Of a stretch of DNA of 64,000 bases, positions 1 through 8,519 are shown piece after piece. This DNA is from Claveliimonas sp034178805 (GTDB taxonomy: Bacteria; Bacillota; Clostridia; Lachnospirales; Lachnospiraceae), in the NCBI RefSeq assembly GCF_050314255.1, contig NZ_JBNPMZ010000010.1, forward strand, positions 1 through 64,000. Reading direction: 5' to 3'. A program made the translations under genes and the position numbers. How positions within the stretch are numbered: position 1 is the stretch's first letter; every line of letters starts with the position of its first letter. The notes beneath the pieces were generated by a model. The model was not told where the DNA came from, did no database searches, and saw nothing but the letters and a program-made list of their open reading frames with translations.

Positions 1-135
1 TAATTATTTTAAAAATATGCAACTGTTTTAGGACAAAAATGTGTCTTCCTATTGATGGTGGAGTTAATCTAAAAATTAAAGCAGTGTAATCAAAAGTCGA
101 AATTCCTTGAAAACACTGGGTTTTTACAAAATAAA

Positions 136-178
136 AATCACCGCCCCCGACGCTCTCATGTCGCCAAAAACAGTGATT
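136..178 (-). terminator. Terminator downstream of tRNA-Lys
   Basis: On the minus strand an 8-bp stem (AATCACTG paired with CGGTGATT) encloses a second small GC-rich stem and is followed by a T-rich stretch running to about 120. It lies directly after the 3' end of the tRNA gene. Bases 1-135 beyond it hold no gene that I can support. Confidence 0.7.
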
Positions 179-184
179 CCTAAG

Positions 185-257
185 TGCGCGATCAGGGGTT
201 CGAACCCTGGACACCCTGATTAAGAGTCAGGTGCTCTACCAACTGAGCTAATCGCGC
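185..257 (-). tRNA. tRNA-Lys (anticodon CTT)
   Basis: The minus strand folds into a complete 73-nt cloverleaf: 7-bp acceptor GCGCGAT/ATCGCGC, D arm GCTC/GAGC, anticodon stem CCTGA/TCAGG with loop CTCTTAA (anticodon CTT, decoding AAG), T arm CAGGG/CCCTG with TTCGAAC loop, and discriminator A. CCA is not encoded. No integrase or duplicated 3' end is visible nearby, so it does not appear to be an occupied attachment site within this window. Confidence 0.97.
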
Positions 258-395
258 ATTTATTAAGTTGTAAGTTGTTTCCTCAACAACACAAGAGTTA
301 TTATATGTGATGTTTTACGAAAATGCAACCCTTTTTTTATATTTTTTTAATTTTTTTCATATTTCTGTATTTTCCCCACAAATCAGCGGTTTATG

Positions 396-905
396 CTATT
401 TATTTTCCGGTAGTGTAAACAGGAAAACTTCCGGAGGAAATGCCGTGAATATAAAAAATAGCAGAATGCTTCCCAGCCAGCCCAGAAAAATATAAACTGC
501 ATCCACCTTTCTAAAACAATGCCTCAGTCTCTCTGACACAAAAAAGGCGACAAATACTCCGATTACAAACAGAAGAATATCTATGACCAGTACTTCCCTG
601 CCCAAAACTGCCGTATACCCATAAAACAGGAGGACTATCACAGCCATTCCCGCCCACGCCCCGGCCAGCCTAGAGCCCCACAGCGCTGATTTATTTGGCC
701 TATGTATGGAGTATTCCATTGCTGTCACCAGGAAAATCGGAAAAAACACCAGCTTCAAATGCTCCCACACCGATTCATTTACCGGAGAAATTAAAGCCGT
801 AAACGGATTTTCTCCTGAATACTCATACAGGAAATGACTAAGTGTTCCCAGAACCAACGTGACGATAAGATAGGGTATATCCTTTTTTGAAATATATTTT
901 CTCAT
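396..905 (-). CDS. DUF6512-family membrane protein
   Basis: A predicted integral membrane protein of 169 residues. It has about five hydrophobic segments and the sequence SPVNESVWEHLKL near residue 40, which I recognise as characteristic of the DUF6512 family of Firmicutes; no function is established for it. I chose the ATG at 905 because AGGAGG (913-918) stands 7 bases upstream. An upstream in-frame ATG at 935 would place that Shine-Dalgarno inside the gene. It is a single gene, divergent from the gene at 1064. Confidence 0.85.
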   Translation of the reverse strand: MRKYISKKDIPYLIVTLVLGTLSHFLYEYSGENPFTALISPVNESVWEHLKLVFFPIFLVTAMEYSIHRPNKSALWGSRLAGAWAGMAVIVLLFYGYTAVLGREVLVIDILLFVIGVFVAFFVSERLRHCFRKVDAVYIFLGWLGSILLFFIFTAFPPEVFLFTLPENK

Positions 906-1063
906 GCACCGGCCTCCTGTTTTCTGATATTCCACTCCGTTTCGGAATAAACGGAACTATTTTTAAGATATGCAATAAAAATATTTTTTATGCAAAATAA
1001 TTTCCCACCTTCCGCGAAACAGGCGTATAATAAGAGCAACTACTTTTGGAAAGGAGTTTTATT

Positions 1064-1768
1064 ATGGCAAATGAAACTGTTACCTGTAAAATTGAACATC
1101 ACGCCATCATGTTTGCACTTTTGTCCAAATATGCCATCACACTGGCCGGCGACGCCGGGAAAGAAGCCATTTTAAAAGGAATGACATTATATGGAAATGA
1201 ACGCGGCGCACGTATGGCTGCCAACGCTCTTGCCCATGGCGACGAACTCAACACGTTGACCAACCAGGCTTACGGGGAATGGAAACCGGATTTTGACGGA
1301 CAGATGGATTTCGGAACTCTGCGCACGGAGCCGACCCTTCAGACCTATATTGCGAAATGTGCCTGGTGCGACGCATGGAAAAAACACAATTTAACGGAAT
1401 ATGGTAAATATTATTGTGTGAATGTTGATAATGCCGTTTACCAGGGATTTCGCCCAGATTTTGTCTGCACTCCTACTACCACCTCTTTAAGCTGGGGCGG
1501 AACCCGTTGCGAATTCGACTGGGGACACCCGCTAAGTGAAGACGATACTAAAACACTGGCTGCAAAGAAGAAAGAACTGGGGACATCCTGTATGAAGGAT
1601 TTTAATTTCCATACCGCCCACCTTCTCTTCACCGTTGGAAACACTCTGAAAACGGAGCTGGGAAGCATCGGAGAGAAGGCTGTGGAACAGGCGCTGGCTG
1701 AATATGCAGAAAAATTCGGTCAGGAATATCTGGATGTGTTAGGAGCGATTGACCATGAACAATTTTGA
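1064..1768 (+). CDS. L-2-amino-thiazoline-4-carboxylate hydrolase-like protein
   Basis: A 234-residue soluble protein resembling the family named after L-2-amino-thiazoline-4-carboxylic acid hydrolase (PF14196), which opens a thiazoline ring on the way to cysteine in some Pseudomonas. In clostridia the true substrate is unknown. Visible features are an N-terminal helical region, the paired cysteines in KCAWCDAW, and a C-terminal conserved-looking CMKDFNFHTAHL stretch. AAAGGAG stands 8 bases before the ATG at 1064. A TATAAT box at 1026-1031 with no clear -35 is a possible promoter. Its last 14 bases overlap the next gene, an M20 hydrolase, so the two are probably co-translated and act on related amide or ring compounds. 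Confidence 0.75.
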   Translation: MANETVTCKIEHHAIMFALLSKYAITLAGDAGKEAILKGMTLYGNERGARMAANALAHGDELNTLTNQAYGEWKPDFDGQMDFGTLRTEPTLQTYIAKCAWCDAWKKHNLTEYGKYYCVNVDNAVYQGFRPDFVCTPTTTSLSWGGTRCEFDWGHPLSEDDTKTLAAKKKELGTSCMKDFNFHTAHLLFTVGNTLKTELGSIGEKAVEQALAEYAEKFGQEYLDVLGAIDHEQF

Positions 1769-3029
1769 TTCAACCCGGATTGCAGACTGGCTTACCGGGC
1801 ATGAACCTCAGATGATCCAGACCGCCGACTTTATTTTCAACCATCCCGAACTTGCTTATCAGGAAAAAATGTCTTCCAAATGCCTGGCGGATTTTCTGGA
1901 AAAAGAGGGATTCCAGATTGAATGGAATACTGCCGGCATCGAGACAGCATTTACCGCAAGTTGGGGAAACGGAAAACCGGTCATCGGTTTTCTTGCTGAA
2001 TATGACGCCCTTGCAAAGCTCGGGCATGCCTGTGGGCACAATCTTCTCGGAACCGCTGTCGTCGGGGCTACCTGCGCCCTTAAGTCCGATATGGAGACCG
2101 GCGGCACCAAAGCCTGTACCATCCGCGTATACGGCTGTCCGGCAGAAGAAATCATGTCCGGGAAAATCGTCATGAACGACCAGCATGTTTTTGATGACCT
2201 GGACGTTGCTGTTACCTGGCATCCATTCGACACCAACCGGGTCAGCAACGATATCTGGCAATCACAGGATATTAAAAATTACATATTCCACGGCGTCAGC
2301 GCCCACGCTTCCAAATCACCGGAAGAAGGACGCAGCGCTCTGGACGCCGCAGAGCTTATGAATATTGGAGTTAATTATCTGCGGGAACACGTTCCGGGAG
2401 ATGTGCGCATGCATTACGCCTACATTGACAACGGTCGACCGGCAAATGTCGTGCCCGACTACGCCAAGACGAACTATTTTATCCGCTCCAGTAAGCGCTC
2501 CCGCACTGAGGATGCAAGCGAACGGATCGATGACTGCGCCAGAGGTGCCGCCCTTATGACGGGTACCACCGTGGAAATTGAACTTCTGGGCAGCTGCAAG
2601 GAAATGAAGGTAAACCGGGTGCTGGCAGAAGTTTATTATGAGGCCATGACCCATATCCCCACTCCGGAATATACACAGGAGGAACTTGATTTCGCTGCAG
2701 AAATCACAAAGGAAGCCGGGCTCTCAAATAATGGTATATATTTTAGCGGACTGGCACCGTTGGAACCGGAACCTGTTCCGATCTCCATCGGCACAGATGT
2801 ATCCGAAGTCAGCCATACGGTTCCTACCATCACCATAAGTGCAGCCACCATGTGCAAAGGTACTCCTCTGCACCACTGGGCCGCTGCAAAACAGGCCGGA
2901 ATGAGTATTGGGCAAAAAGGTATGATGTATGCGGCACGTTGCATGGCAGAAGGCACAAAATTATTGCTTTCAAAACCAGAATATTTACGAGAAACATGGG
3001 AATTTCATTTGGGGACACCACAAACGTAA
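1755..3029 (+). CDS. M20-family amidohydrolase (AbgB-like), C-terminus probably altered
   Basis: A zinc-dependent M20/M20D peptidase-like amidohydrolase of 424 residues, resembling the p-aminobenzoyl-glutamate hydrolase B group. Metal-binding motifs are visible: GHACGHN near residue 95, a CPAEE stretch, and HGVSAHAS in the dimerisation domain. The ATG at 1755 is preceded by AGGAG (1741-1745); a TTG at 1749 is less likely. Family members I know continue with about 25 more residues of a VCPIP-type tail. Here the last seven codons, beginning with CATTTGGGGAC at 3006, match the arm of the palindrome at 3053, so a repeat insertion or rearrangement seems to have replaced the natural end. Catalytic residues are unaffected. 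Confidence 0.85.
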   Translation: MNNFDSTRIADWLTGHEPQMIQTADFIFNHPELAYQEKMSSKCLADFLEKEGFQIEWNTAGIETAFTASWGNGKPVIGFLAEYDALAKLGHACGHNLLGTAVVGATCALKSDMETGGTKACTIRVYGCPAEEIMSGKIVMNDQHVFDDLDVAVTWHPFDTNRVSNDIWQSQDIKNYIFHGVSAHASKSPEEGRSALDAAELMNIGVNYLREHVPGDVRMHYAYIDNGRPANVVPDYAKTNYFIRSSKRSRTEDASERIDDCARGAALMTGTTVEIELLGSCKEMKVNRVLAEVYYEAMTHIPTPEYTQEELDFAAEITKEAGLSNNGIYFSGLAPLEPEPVPISIGTDVSEVSHTVPTITISAATMCKGTPLHHWAAAKQAGMSIGQKGMMYAARCMAEGTKLLLSKPEYLRETWEFHLGTPQT

Positions 3030-3052
3030 AAAAGGTACACCACAAATGTTAA

Positions 3053-3090
3053 TTGGGGACGTAGGAAAGTGCACTTTCCTACGTCCCCAA
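3053..3090. repeat. Perfect 38-bp palindrome, REP-like
   Basis: Bases 3053-3071 are the exact reverse complement of 3072-3090, with GTGCAC at the centre and TTGGGGAC at the outer end. A degenerate copy of the arm (TTTGGGGACACCAC) lies at 3008-3021. The GGGGAC ends resemble the other palindromic pieces at 43083, 56671, 59877 and 63565. It stands 18 bases upstream of proC, between M20 and proC, and could act as a terminator or mRNA-stability hairpin. Confidence 0.9.
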
Positions 3091-3108
3091 CAAAAGGAGG
3101 TATTTTAC

Positions 3109-3906
3109 ATGATTACAAAGAAAATTGGTATTATCGGATGTGGAAACATGGGCGGCGCCATTCTCTACGGCGCACTGGAAAGCGGCGTTCTTGCCAAGGA
3201 GAATGTCTACGTCTACGACATTAACCCGGCTATGATGGATAAAGCGAAAGGCTGGGGCGTGAATCTGGCAGAAGATGATGAGGATGTCTGCGCAAAAAGC
3301 GATATCATTCTTCTGGCCGTAAAACCACAGAATGCTGCTGAAGCGCTGGCACAGTGCAAGAAGGCATTGGATGGCAAAGCTATGATGTCTATCGTTGCAG
3401 GAGTCACCGTGGAACGCCTGCACAATATGATTGACGGAATCCCACGCATTCTGCGTCTTCTTCCTAACACACCGGCTATGGTATTCGAGGGCGCTTTTGC
3501 CATCTGCTCTGATAATGACTTTACAGCGGAAGAACTGGAAATTGCCAAGGCAATTTACGGAGCTATCGGCATTATTGAGATGATACCTGAGCACCTGATT
3601 GATGCCGCATGTGCGCTCAATGGCGGCGGTCCTGCCTTTGTTGCCATGTTTATTGAGGCAATGGCTGACGGCGGCGTGAAACAGGGACTTCCACGTTCTA
3701 CCGCATATCGTCTTGCAGCACAGACCTGTCTGGGAACCGCAAAGATGATTCTTGAGCAGGGTATTCATCCAGGTGCACTGAAGGATATGGTAACATCTCC
3801 GGGCGGAACCACTATTGAAGGCTGCGAGGCACTGGAACGGGGCGGCATGAGAGGCGCTGTTATTGACTGTATCAACAAGGCTGCCGAGAAATCCAAGAAG
3901 CTGTAA
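3109..3906 (+). CDS. proC: Pyrroline-5-carboxylate reductase
   Basis: Catalyses the last step of proline synthesis, NAD(P)H-dependent reduction of 1-pyrroline-5-carboxylate, in the cytosol. The 265-residue length is normal for ProC. The N-terminal Rossmann motif GIIGCGNMGG (residues 7-16), the central RLLPNTPA stretch and the C-terminal signature with SPGGTTIEG are all present. An AAAAGGAGG Shine-Dalgarno (3092-3100) stands before the ATG at 3109; the reading frame is open further upstream but that part runs through the palindrome at 3053 and is not coding. The gene is followed closely by a PLP aminotransferase gene. Confidence 0.97.
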   Translation: MITKKIGIIGCGNMGGAILYGALESGVLAKENVYVYDINPAMMDKAKGWGVNLAEDDEDVCAKSDIILLAVKPQNAAEALAQCKKALDGKAMMSIVAGVTVERLHNMIDGIPRILRLLPNTPAMVFEGAFAICSDNDFTAEELEIAKAIYGAIGIIEMIPEHLIDAACALNGGGPAFVAMFIEAMADGGVKQGLPRSTAYRLAAQTCLGTAKMILEQGIHPGALKDMVTSPGGTTIEGCEALERGGMRGAVIDCINKAAEKSKKL

Positions 3907-3952
3907 TTTCCATTCTGAAAAATGGAAAAACGAAGGAGACTGGAGGATTAAA

Positions 3953-5116
3953 ATGGAGAAAGCCACATATAAAGAAAGAATGTATACAAATTCTGTAAAA
4001 TGGGATGGATGCAAAAAAAAATTCGGGAAAGAGGATTTACTTCCACTTTGGGTAGCTGATATGGACTTTGAGGCACCTGCATGTGTTAAAGAAGCTCTGA
4101 ATCAGTACGTTGATTTTGGGGTATTTGGCTATTATCAGCCTCCCAAAACTTATAAAGATGCATTTATCAGGTGGGAAGAGGCTTATCACCATTATCAGGT
4201 AAAACCAGAATGGATTCGTTTTGCACCAGGTGTTGTACCAGCATTCAACTGGCTAATAAACATCCTCACCAAAGAACAGGACAGTGTGATTATCATGCCG
4301 CCTGTTTACTATCCATTTCACAATGCAGTCGTCAACAATAACCGGACACTTGTGGAAAGCCCTTTAATTCGCACAGATCACAAATATGTAATTGATTTTG
4401 AAGATTTTGAACAGAAAATAATAACGCATAAGGTCAAGCTTTTCATTTTCTGCTCTCCTCACAATCCTGTCGGCAGGGTATGGACAAAAGAGGAGATTAG
4501 AACCGTGCTTGACATTTGCAAAAGGCATCAAGTTTATGTGATTGCTAATGAAATACATCAGGATCTTATCATGAAAGGATACCAGCAAATAACAGCAGCC
4601 ACCACGGGAGAGTATGATGACATCCTGATTACGCTCACAGCCGCAACGAAGACATTTAATCTTGCAGGCTGTCAGAATTCTATCCTGATTATCCCAAACG
4701 AGAAATTGCGGACGATGTACAATGAGTATACAACAAAGCTTTGTGCCGGTGACGGAAATGCATTTGGCTACATTGCGGTCCAAAGCGCTTATGAAAACGG
4801 ACGGGAATGGCTGGATGGAGTATTGGAGATTATTGAGGAAAATTATCAACTTATGCGGAGAACTTTGGAGAAACATCTGCCCAAAGCATGGATCTCAGAT
4901 TTGGAAGGCACCTATCTGATGTGGATAGATCTCAGCAATTACATACAACCTGAAGAAATGGAACGCACCATTCAGGATGCATGTGGTCTGGCTGTAGACT
5001 ATGGCTCCTGGTTCGGTGGAAAACCATATGATGGATTTATCCGTGTCAATCTTGCAACCAGCCGTGAAAATATTCAGAAAGCAGCCGACAGACTGGTCGC
5101 AGTCCTTAAAAAATAA
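3953..5116 (+). CDS. MalY/PatB-type PLP aminotransferase (cystathionine beta-lyase)
   Basis: A 387-residue fold-type I PLP enzyme of the MalY/PatB group, which cleaves cystathionine or related sulfur amino acids and has aminotransferase ancestry. Seen: LPLWVADMDFEAP near the N-terminus, FCSPHNPVGRVW for PLP phosphate and ring contacts, and the Schiff-base lysine in TAATKTFNLAG (K233). GGAGGA (3942-3947) precedes the ATG at 3953. The start lies 46 bases after proC, so the two genes may share a transcript; a strong hairpin follows the stop. Exact substrate cannot be told from the sequence. Confidence 0.93.
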   Translation: MEKATYKERMYTNSVKWDGCKKKFGKEDLLPLWVADMDFEAPACVKEALNQYVDFGVFGYYQPPKTYKDAFIRWEEAYHHYQVKPEWIRFAPGVVPAFNWLINILTKEQDSVIIMPPVYYPFHNAVVNNNRTLVESPLIRTDHKYVIDFEDFEQKIITHKVKLFIFCSPHNPVGRVWTKEEIRTVLDICKRHQVYVIANEIHQDLIMKGYQQITAATTGEYDDILITLTAATKTFNLAGCQNSILIIPNEKLRTMYNEYTTKLCAGDGNAFGYIAVQSAYENGREWLDGVLEIIEENYQLMRRTLEKHLPKAWISDLEGTYLMWIDLSNYIQPEEMERTIQDACGLAVDYGSWFGGKPYDGFIRVNLATSRENIQKAADRLVAVLKK

Positions 5117-5140
5117 AAAGGATTTGATAAAAAGAAAAGA

Positions 5141-5182
5141 AACAGTCCAACAGAGCCTATCTCATTTCTCTGCTGGACTGTT
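5141..5182. terminator. Bidirectional terminator between convergent genes
   Basis: A 15-bp stem (AACAGTCCAACAGAG against CTCTGCTGGACTGTT, one G-T pair) with a 12-base loop. It is flanked by A-rich sequence on the left and TTATTTT on the right, so it can end transcripts from both the MalY gene (+) and the Cthe_2159-type gene (-). Confidence 0.85.
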
Positions 5183-5185
5183 ATT

Positions 5186-6808
5186 TTACATCGGCCCATT
5201 TTGTTCGGGTGCTTCTCTATTCTCCATCGGGCCTCTCTGCCCCGGTACTTCTCCGCCTTTCATTGATCTATCCTGTCCCGGCGCTCCGCCGCCTCTCTGT
5301 CCGCCCATGCCGCCGCTGCCGTATACAAGAGTGTCCATGGTAATCTCCTGCGTGCTGCTGCCGGCTGTCAATGTATATGTGTCTCCTTCTGTGATTTCCG
5401 GACAGCTTACAATCACGGAGGCATATTCTTTATCTGCTACCCATGATACCAGTTCCTTTCCGCTGCTGTCCGAAAGGGAAATCGTACTTCCCGCCGTCTG
5501 CACATCTACAGTTACCATCATTGCTCCCTGGGTGGAAGAACTGCTGAAATTCTGCGCCATACCCGAAGAGCCTGCTGCCACAAAAATGCCTCCGCTTATT
5601 ACACCTTCTCCATTATAATCCAGCGAACCGTTTGCTCCGTTAGTCGGACCGGACACATAAGTCTCTCCTCCTGATATGGTCAGGGTTCCATTGGAATCTA
5701 TTCCATCCCCGGAAGCATTCACGTGCAGTTTGCCGCCTGAAATATGAATATACGCGCCTTCTTCTACGGCAAAAATATCTCCTCCGCCGCCTTCAAATCC
5801 ACTGCTGTCATTTCCTCCTGCCGCATTGAGGCCATCATCACTTGAAGTCACATCAATGTCTCCCCCTGCAATATCAATGCTCAGGCCTTCCAACCCTTCA
5901 TAGCTCTCCGCCACATGGATTGTTCCACCTTCAATCATCAGTGCAGAATCCGCATGCATTCCGTCGTCCGCTGCGGTAATTTCAAAGTTACCTCCTGCAA
6001 TGTAAATAAACCCCAGACTGGTCTCATCTGTATTCGATGCGTGAAGTCCATCCTTACCGGATGTAATGTTATAAGTTCCATCTGCAATCCTCACACTGTC
6101 CTTTCCGGAAAGACCATGTTTCTCGGCTGTAATTTCATAAGTTCCACTTGTCAACACCAGGTCATCTTTAGACACGATTCCGTGTCCTGCCTCTGCATGG
6201 ATTGTCAGTGTACCGGCTCCGTTTAATGTCAGGTCATCTTTGGAAAATATTACTGCATCAATATTATTATCATCAATTGCAGTATAGGTTCCACCGTTTT
6301 TCAGCATATTTTCGGAGCCGGATGCTGTTGTAATAAATACTTTATCCGCCGAACGTACATAGATTGACGCCGATTCCGCGTTTGAAATCGTTACGCCGTC
6401 CAGTACAAGCTGTATTTTATCCGTATCTTCCGCGTCCACAATAATCATCCCGTTCGTCAGTTTACCGGAAAGAATATAGGTTCCTTCATCAGAAATCGTC
6501 ACTGTATTTTCATCAATCTGAACAGCGTCTGAATCACAGGCGCTTTTACCGTCTGAAAGGGTAATGACCGCACTGTTTTCCTCGTCATAACCGATTTCTT
6601 TATCCCTGTCCGTAAACATGTCTGATGTATCTATCCCATTTGACAACTCTCCGGTCGCTGTTTCCGTCGTAGTTTGAGTCGTGGTTTTCGCTGCGGTCGT
6701 TGTATTTTCTCCTGTGCCTTCCCCAGAAGTCCCCGTATTTCCCAAACCACATCCTGTTAAAAGCAGGATTCCTGTCAATAAAAATACTGCTATTTCTTTC
6801 CATTTCAT
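5186..6808 (-). CDS. Lipoprotein with Cthe_2159-type carbohydrate-binding beta-helix
   Basis: A 540-residue exported protein of the Cthe_2159/DUF4353 type, a calcium-binding parallel beta-helix shown in Clostridium thermocellum to bind polysaccharide. Seen: a lipoprotein signal with lipobox LLTGC near residue 20, a Thr-rich linker to about residue 60, then many short turns such as IEGGTIHVAESYEGLEG and ISGGKLHVNASGDGID typical of right-handed helix coils, and a low-complexity tail rich in Gly, Gln, Pro and Met. I prefer the ATG at 6808, with AGGTG upstream, to the GTG at 6817. Downstream of the DUF4956 gene by 59 bases, it probably belongs to the VTC/DUF4956 operon. It is expected to be anchored outside the membrane. 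Confidence 0.88.
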   Translation of the reverse strand: MKWKEIAVFLLTGILLLTGCGLGNTGTSGEGTGENTTTAAKTTTQTTTETATGELSNGIDTSDMFTDRDKEIGYDEENSAVITLSDGKSACDSDAVQIDENTVTISDEGTYILSGKLTNGMIIVDAEDTDKIQLVLDGVTISNAESASIYVRSADKVFITTASGSENMLKNGGTYTAIDDNNIDAVIFSKDDLTLNGAGTLTIHAEAGHGIVSKDDLVLTSGTYEITAEKHGLSGKDSVRIADGTYNITSGKDGLHASNTDETSLGFIYIAGGNFEITAADDGMHADSALMIEGGTIHVAESYEGLEGLSIDIAGGDIDVTSSDDGLNAAGGNDSSGFEGGGGDIFAVEEGAYIHISGGKLHVNASGDGIDSNGTLTISGGETYVSGPTNGANGSLDYNGEGVISGGIFVAAGSSGMAQNFSSSSTQGAMMVTVDVQTAGSTISLSDSSGKELVSWVADKEYASVIVSCPEITEGDTYTLTAGSSTQEITMDTLVYGSGGMGGQRGGGAPGQDRSMKGGEVPGQRGPMENREAPEQNGPM

Positions 6809-6867
6809 ATTCTTCACCTTCCATTCTGATTTAAATCCATCTCACCGCACTTGCTGTGCATTGTTTC

Positions 6868-7563
6868 TTACAGCTCTCCGACCACATTTTCCTGTCTGGA
6901 TACTGTTATCTCCAGATTTCCATTTCGGCATCGAAGCTCATCGATTAAACCCTTTTCCTCATTTCCCTTTTTCATTTTTAAATGATAGGTCAATCGAAAC
7001 AGACTTCCCATGTTGGTTGTCTTCACCTGAACCAGTTCACACTCGTCAGTATATTTGTTAAATATTTCGTCAAATACTCCCGTATAATCCAAATCTTCCG
7101 GAATAGTAATATGTAATGTTTTGTAAAGTGCCATGCTTTTTCCCGCACCCAAATCCAGGCGGTTGTACAAAAATGTCATTCCTCCCAGGATCACAGCTAC
7201 CAGAAACGCATATCCGATGTAGCCCATTCCTACCACAAGTCCTGTTCCCATGGCAAGAAAGATTGCACCGATTTCTTTTGCAGAGCCGGGAACAGAACGG
7301 AAACGGACCAGGCTGAAGGCTCCCGCCACAGCTACACCAGCTCCTACATTTCCATTGACCATCATAATCACCACGCAGACGATTGCCGGCAGCATTGCCA
7401 ATGTTGCCACAAAACTCTTCGTATAGCGTGTGCCCCACATATAACTTGCTGCCAGAATCATGCCGATTATCAGCGCACTCCCCACACAAATCAGAAAATC
7501 GGGTAACGAAATCACGCTTGTCATATCTGTATCAAAAATTCCCCGAAATATTGTATTAGGCAT
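6868..7563 (-). CDS. DUF4956 membrane protein
   Basis: A 231-residue DUF4956 protein. About four transmembrane segments lie between residues 20 and 135, followed by a roughly 90-residue cytosolic domain with ITIPEDLDY near 165. The family is almost always found beside VTC-domain proteins and CotH or beta-helix proteins, and is presumed to work with them in making or moving an envelope polymer; no reaction is proven. The ATG at 7563 has GGAGG 7 bases upstream, and the upstream VTC gene ends 8 bases inside it, a sign of translational coupling. Confidence 0.9.
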   Translation of the reverse strand: MPNTIFRGIFDTDMTSVISLPDFLICVGSALIIGMILAASYMWGTRYTKSFVATLAMLPAIVCVVIMMVNGNVGAGVAVAGAFSLVRFRSVPGSAKEIGAIFLAMGTGLVVGMGYIGYAFLVAVILGGMTFLYNRLDLGAGKSMALYKTLHITIPEDLDYTGVFDEIFNKYTDECELVQVKTTNMGSLFRLTYHLKMKKGNEEKGLIDELRCRNGNLEITVSRQENVVGEL

Positions 7564-8284
7564 ATTGAATTCCTCCCTGTGCTTTTTCTCTTTCTGCTGC
7601 CTGCATCTGCTGATAAGCTGTACCATATTTTGAAAATGAAGTCCTGTATAAATGGTTTCCGGTCAGCGCCTCACTCATCCATAACGGAATCCCGCCGGAT
7701 GTCTTTATCTCCATCAAAGTCTGCCCTTCTTCCAGAATGGAAGTTCCGTAAATGGCACTTCCGAGAGACAGGTCATTTTCCCGGTATAAAATATTTTCAT
7801 CAAAGGTCACCCGAAAATCACTTCCGTCAAGCGCATAGTAGGCTTCTCTTTCATAAGATAAAAAAACGACCGGATGAAGAGTCTGATAATATTCCCAGAA
7901 ATACCGGATTTCCCTGCCAATCTGCGAATCATCCGGAAGGGGCTTTCCATTACAGAAACATTCCATCACTTCTGCCTCCGGACACACCAGCCTGCGCTTA
8001 TACACCACATGCTTGTATTTCTTCTTCAATTCCACAAACACCGAATCTGATCCTTCTGCCTGACAGTAGCTTCTCACTCGCAGTTTTTCTTTGTAAGCCG
8101 GTTTTTCCAGCGAGCGGCGGATCAGCCGGTATGTATCTGTGTCAAAATAAATGTTCCGTATCGTCGTCCTTCCATACCGGTCCAGCTTCATATGTTCTTC
8201 CATGCTTTGCAAAATATTTTCTTTCTGCTGCCGGTCCATCAGGTACTTCAGTTCATATCGCTTAAAAGTCATCTGATATGCCAT
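7556..8284 (-). CDS. VTC-domain protein (polyphosphate polymerase-like)
   Basis: A 242-residue protein of the VTC domain family (PF09359), related to the catalytic tunnel domain of yeast Vtc4 that makes polyphosphate from ATP. Typical residues are visible: FKRYELKYLM at the start, RNIYFDTDTY, LRVRSY, and VFVELKKKYKHVVYKRR, the basic strand pairs lining the tunnel; the closing MEIKTSGGIPLW is also a family feature. AAAGGAGT stands before the ATG at 8284. It is first in the operon with DUF4956 and the beta-helix lipoprotein. Whether the product is polyphosphate or another phosphate-containing polymer is not decided here. Confidence 0.9.
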   Translation of the reverse strand: MAYQMTFKRYELKYLMDRQQKENILQSMEEHMKLDRYGRTTIRNIYFDTDTYRLIRRSLEKPAYKEKLRVRSYCQAEGSDSVFVELKKKYKHVVYKRRLVCPEAEVMECFCNGKPLPDDSQIGREIRYFWEYYQTLHPVVFLSYEREAYYALDGSDFRVTFDENILYRENDLSLGSAIYGTSILEEGQTLMEIKTSGGIPLWMSEALTGNHLYRTSFSKYGTAYQQMQAAEREKAQGGIQYA

Positions 8285-8319
8285 ATTGTTTACTCCTTTG
8301 ATTTCTTTTTTACAGATAT

Positions 8320-8355
8320 CACTATAACGTTTCTACCTTAAATGAACTTTAAAGG
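8320..8355 (-). promoter_or_regulatory. Putative promoter and response-regulator box of the VTC operon
   Basis: On the minus strand a direct-repeat-like box (TTTAAAGTTCATTTAAGG) occupies the place of the -35 region, 9 bases before a TATAGT -10. A similar box (TTAATGTACATTTTAAAAGG) stands in the same place before the DUF1002 gene. Boxes of this form suit an OmpR-family activator such as the neighbouring regulator at 9912. Confidence 0.45.
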
Positions 8356-8356
8356 C

Positions 8357-8394
8357 AAAAAAATACCCCGGGTGAAAATAAATCCACCCGAGGC
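8357..8394 (-). terminator. Terminator of the kinase/regulator operon
   Basis: Minus strand: a 9-bp stem CCTCGGGTG/CACCCGGGG with one G-T pair, a 10-base A/T loop, then TATTTTTTT. It lies between the histidine kinase gene and the VTC operon. Confidence 0.85.
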
Positions 8395-8412
8395 ATTACC
8401 CGTCAACAATCC

Positions 8413-8500
8413 TATATCAGATGAGGGATGACTCCCGCCTCTGTAGGCGGTGAGCAACAATTATGTATCAGTGGCGGGTTTCAATCCCCCATCTGATATA
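8413..8500. repeat. Long imperfect inverted repeat, structured element
   Basis: The 11-bp ends TATATCAGATG and CATCTGATATA are exact inverted copies 88 bases apart. Inside are CCCGCC/GGCGGG and CGCCTCTGTAGGCG hairpins around the unpaired core GTGAGCAACAATTATG. No protein is encoded. It looks like a mobile palindromic or RNA element rather than a simple terminator. Confidence 0.7.
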
Positions 8501-8519
8501 CGCTCCGCGAGGATGCGCA

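Noticed and set aside
185..257. tRNA gene as attachment site of an integrated element
   Set aside because: No integrase adjoins it and no second copy of the tRNA 3' end is seen in the window.
1749..1754. TTG at 1749 as start of the M20 gene
   Set aside because: The ATG two codons later has better spacing from AGGAG at 1741-1745.
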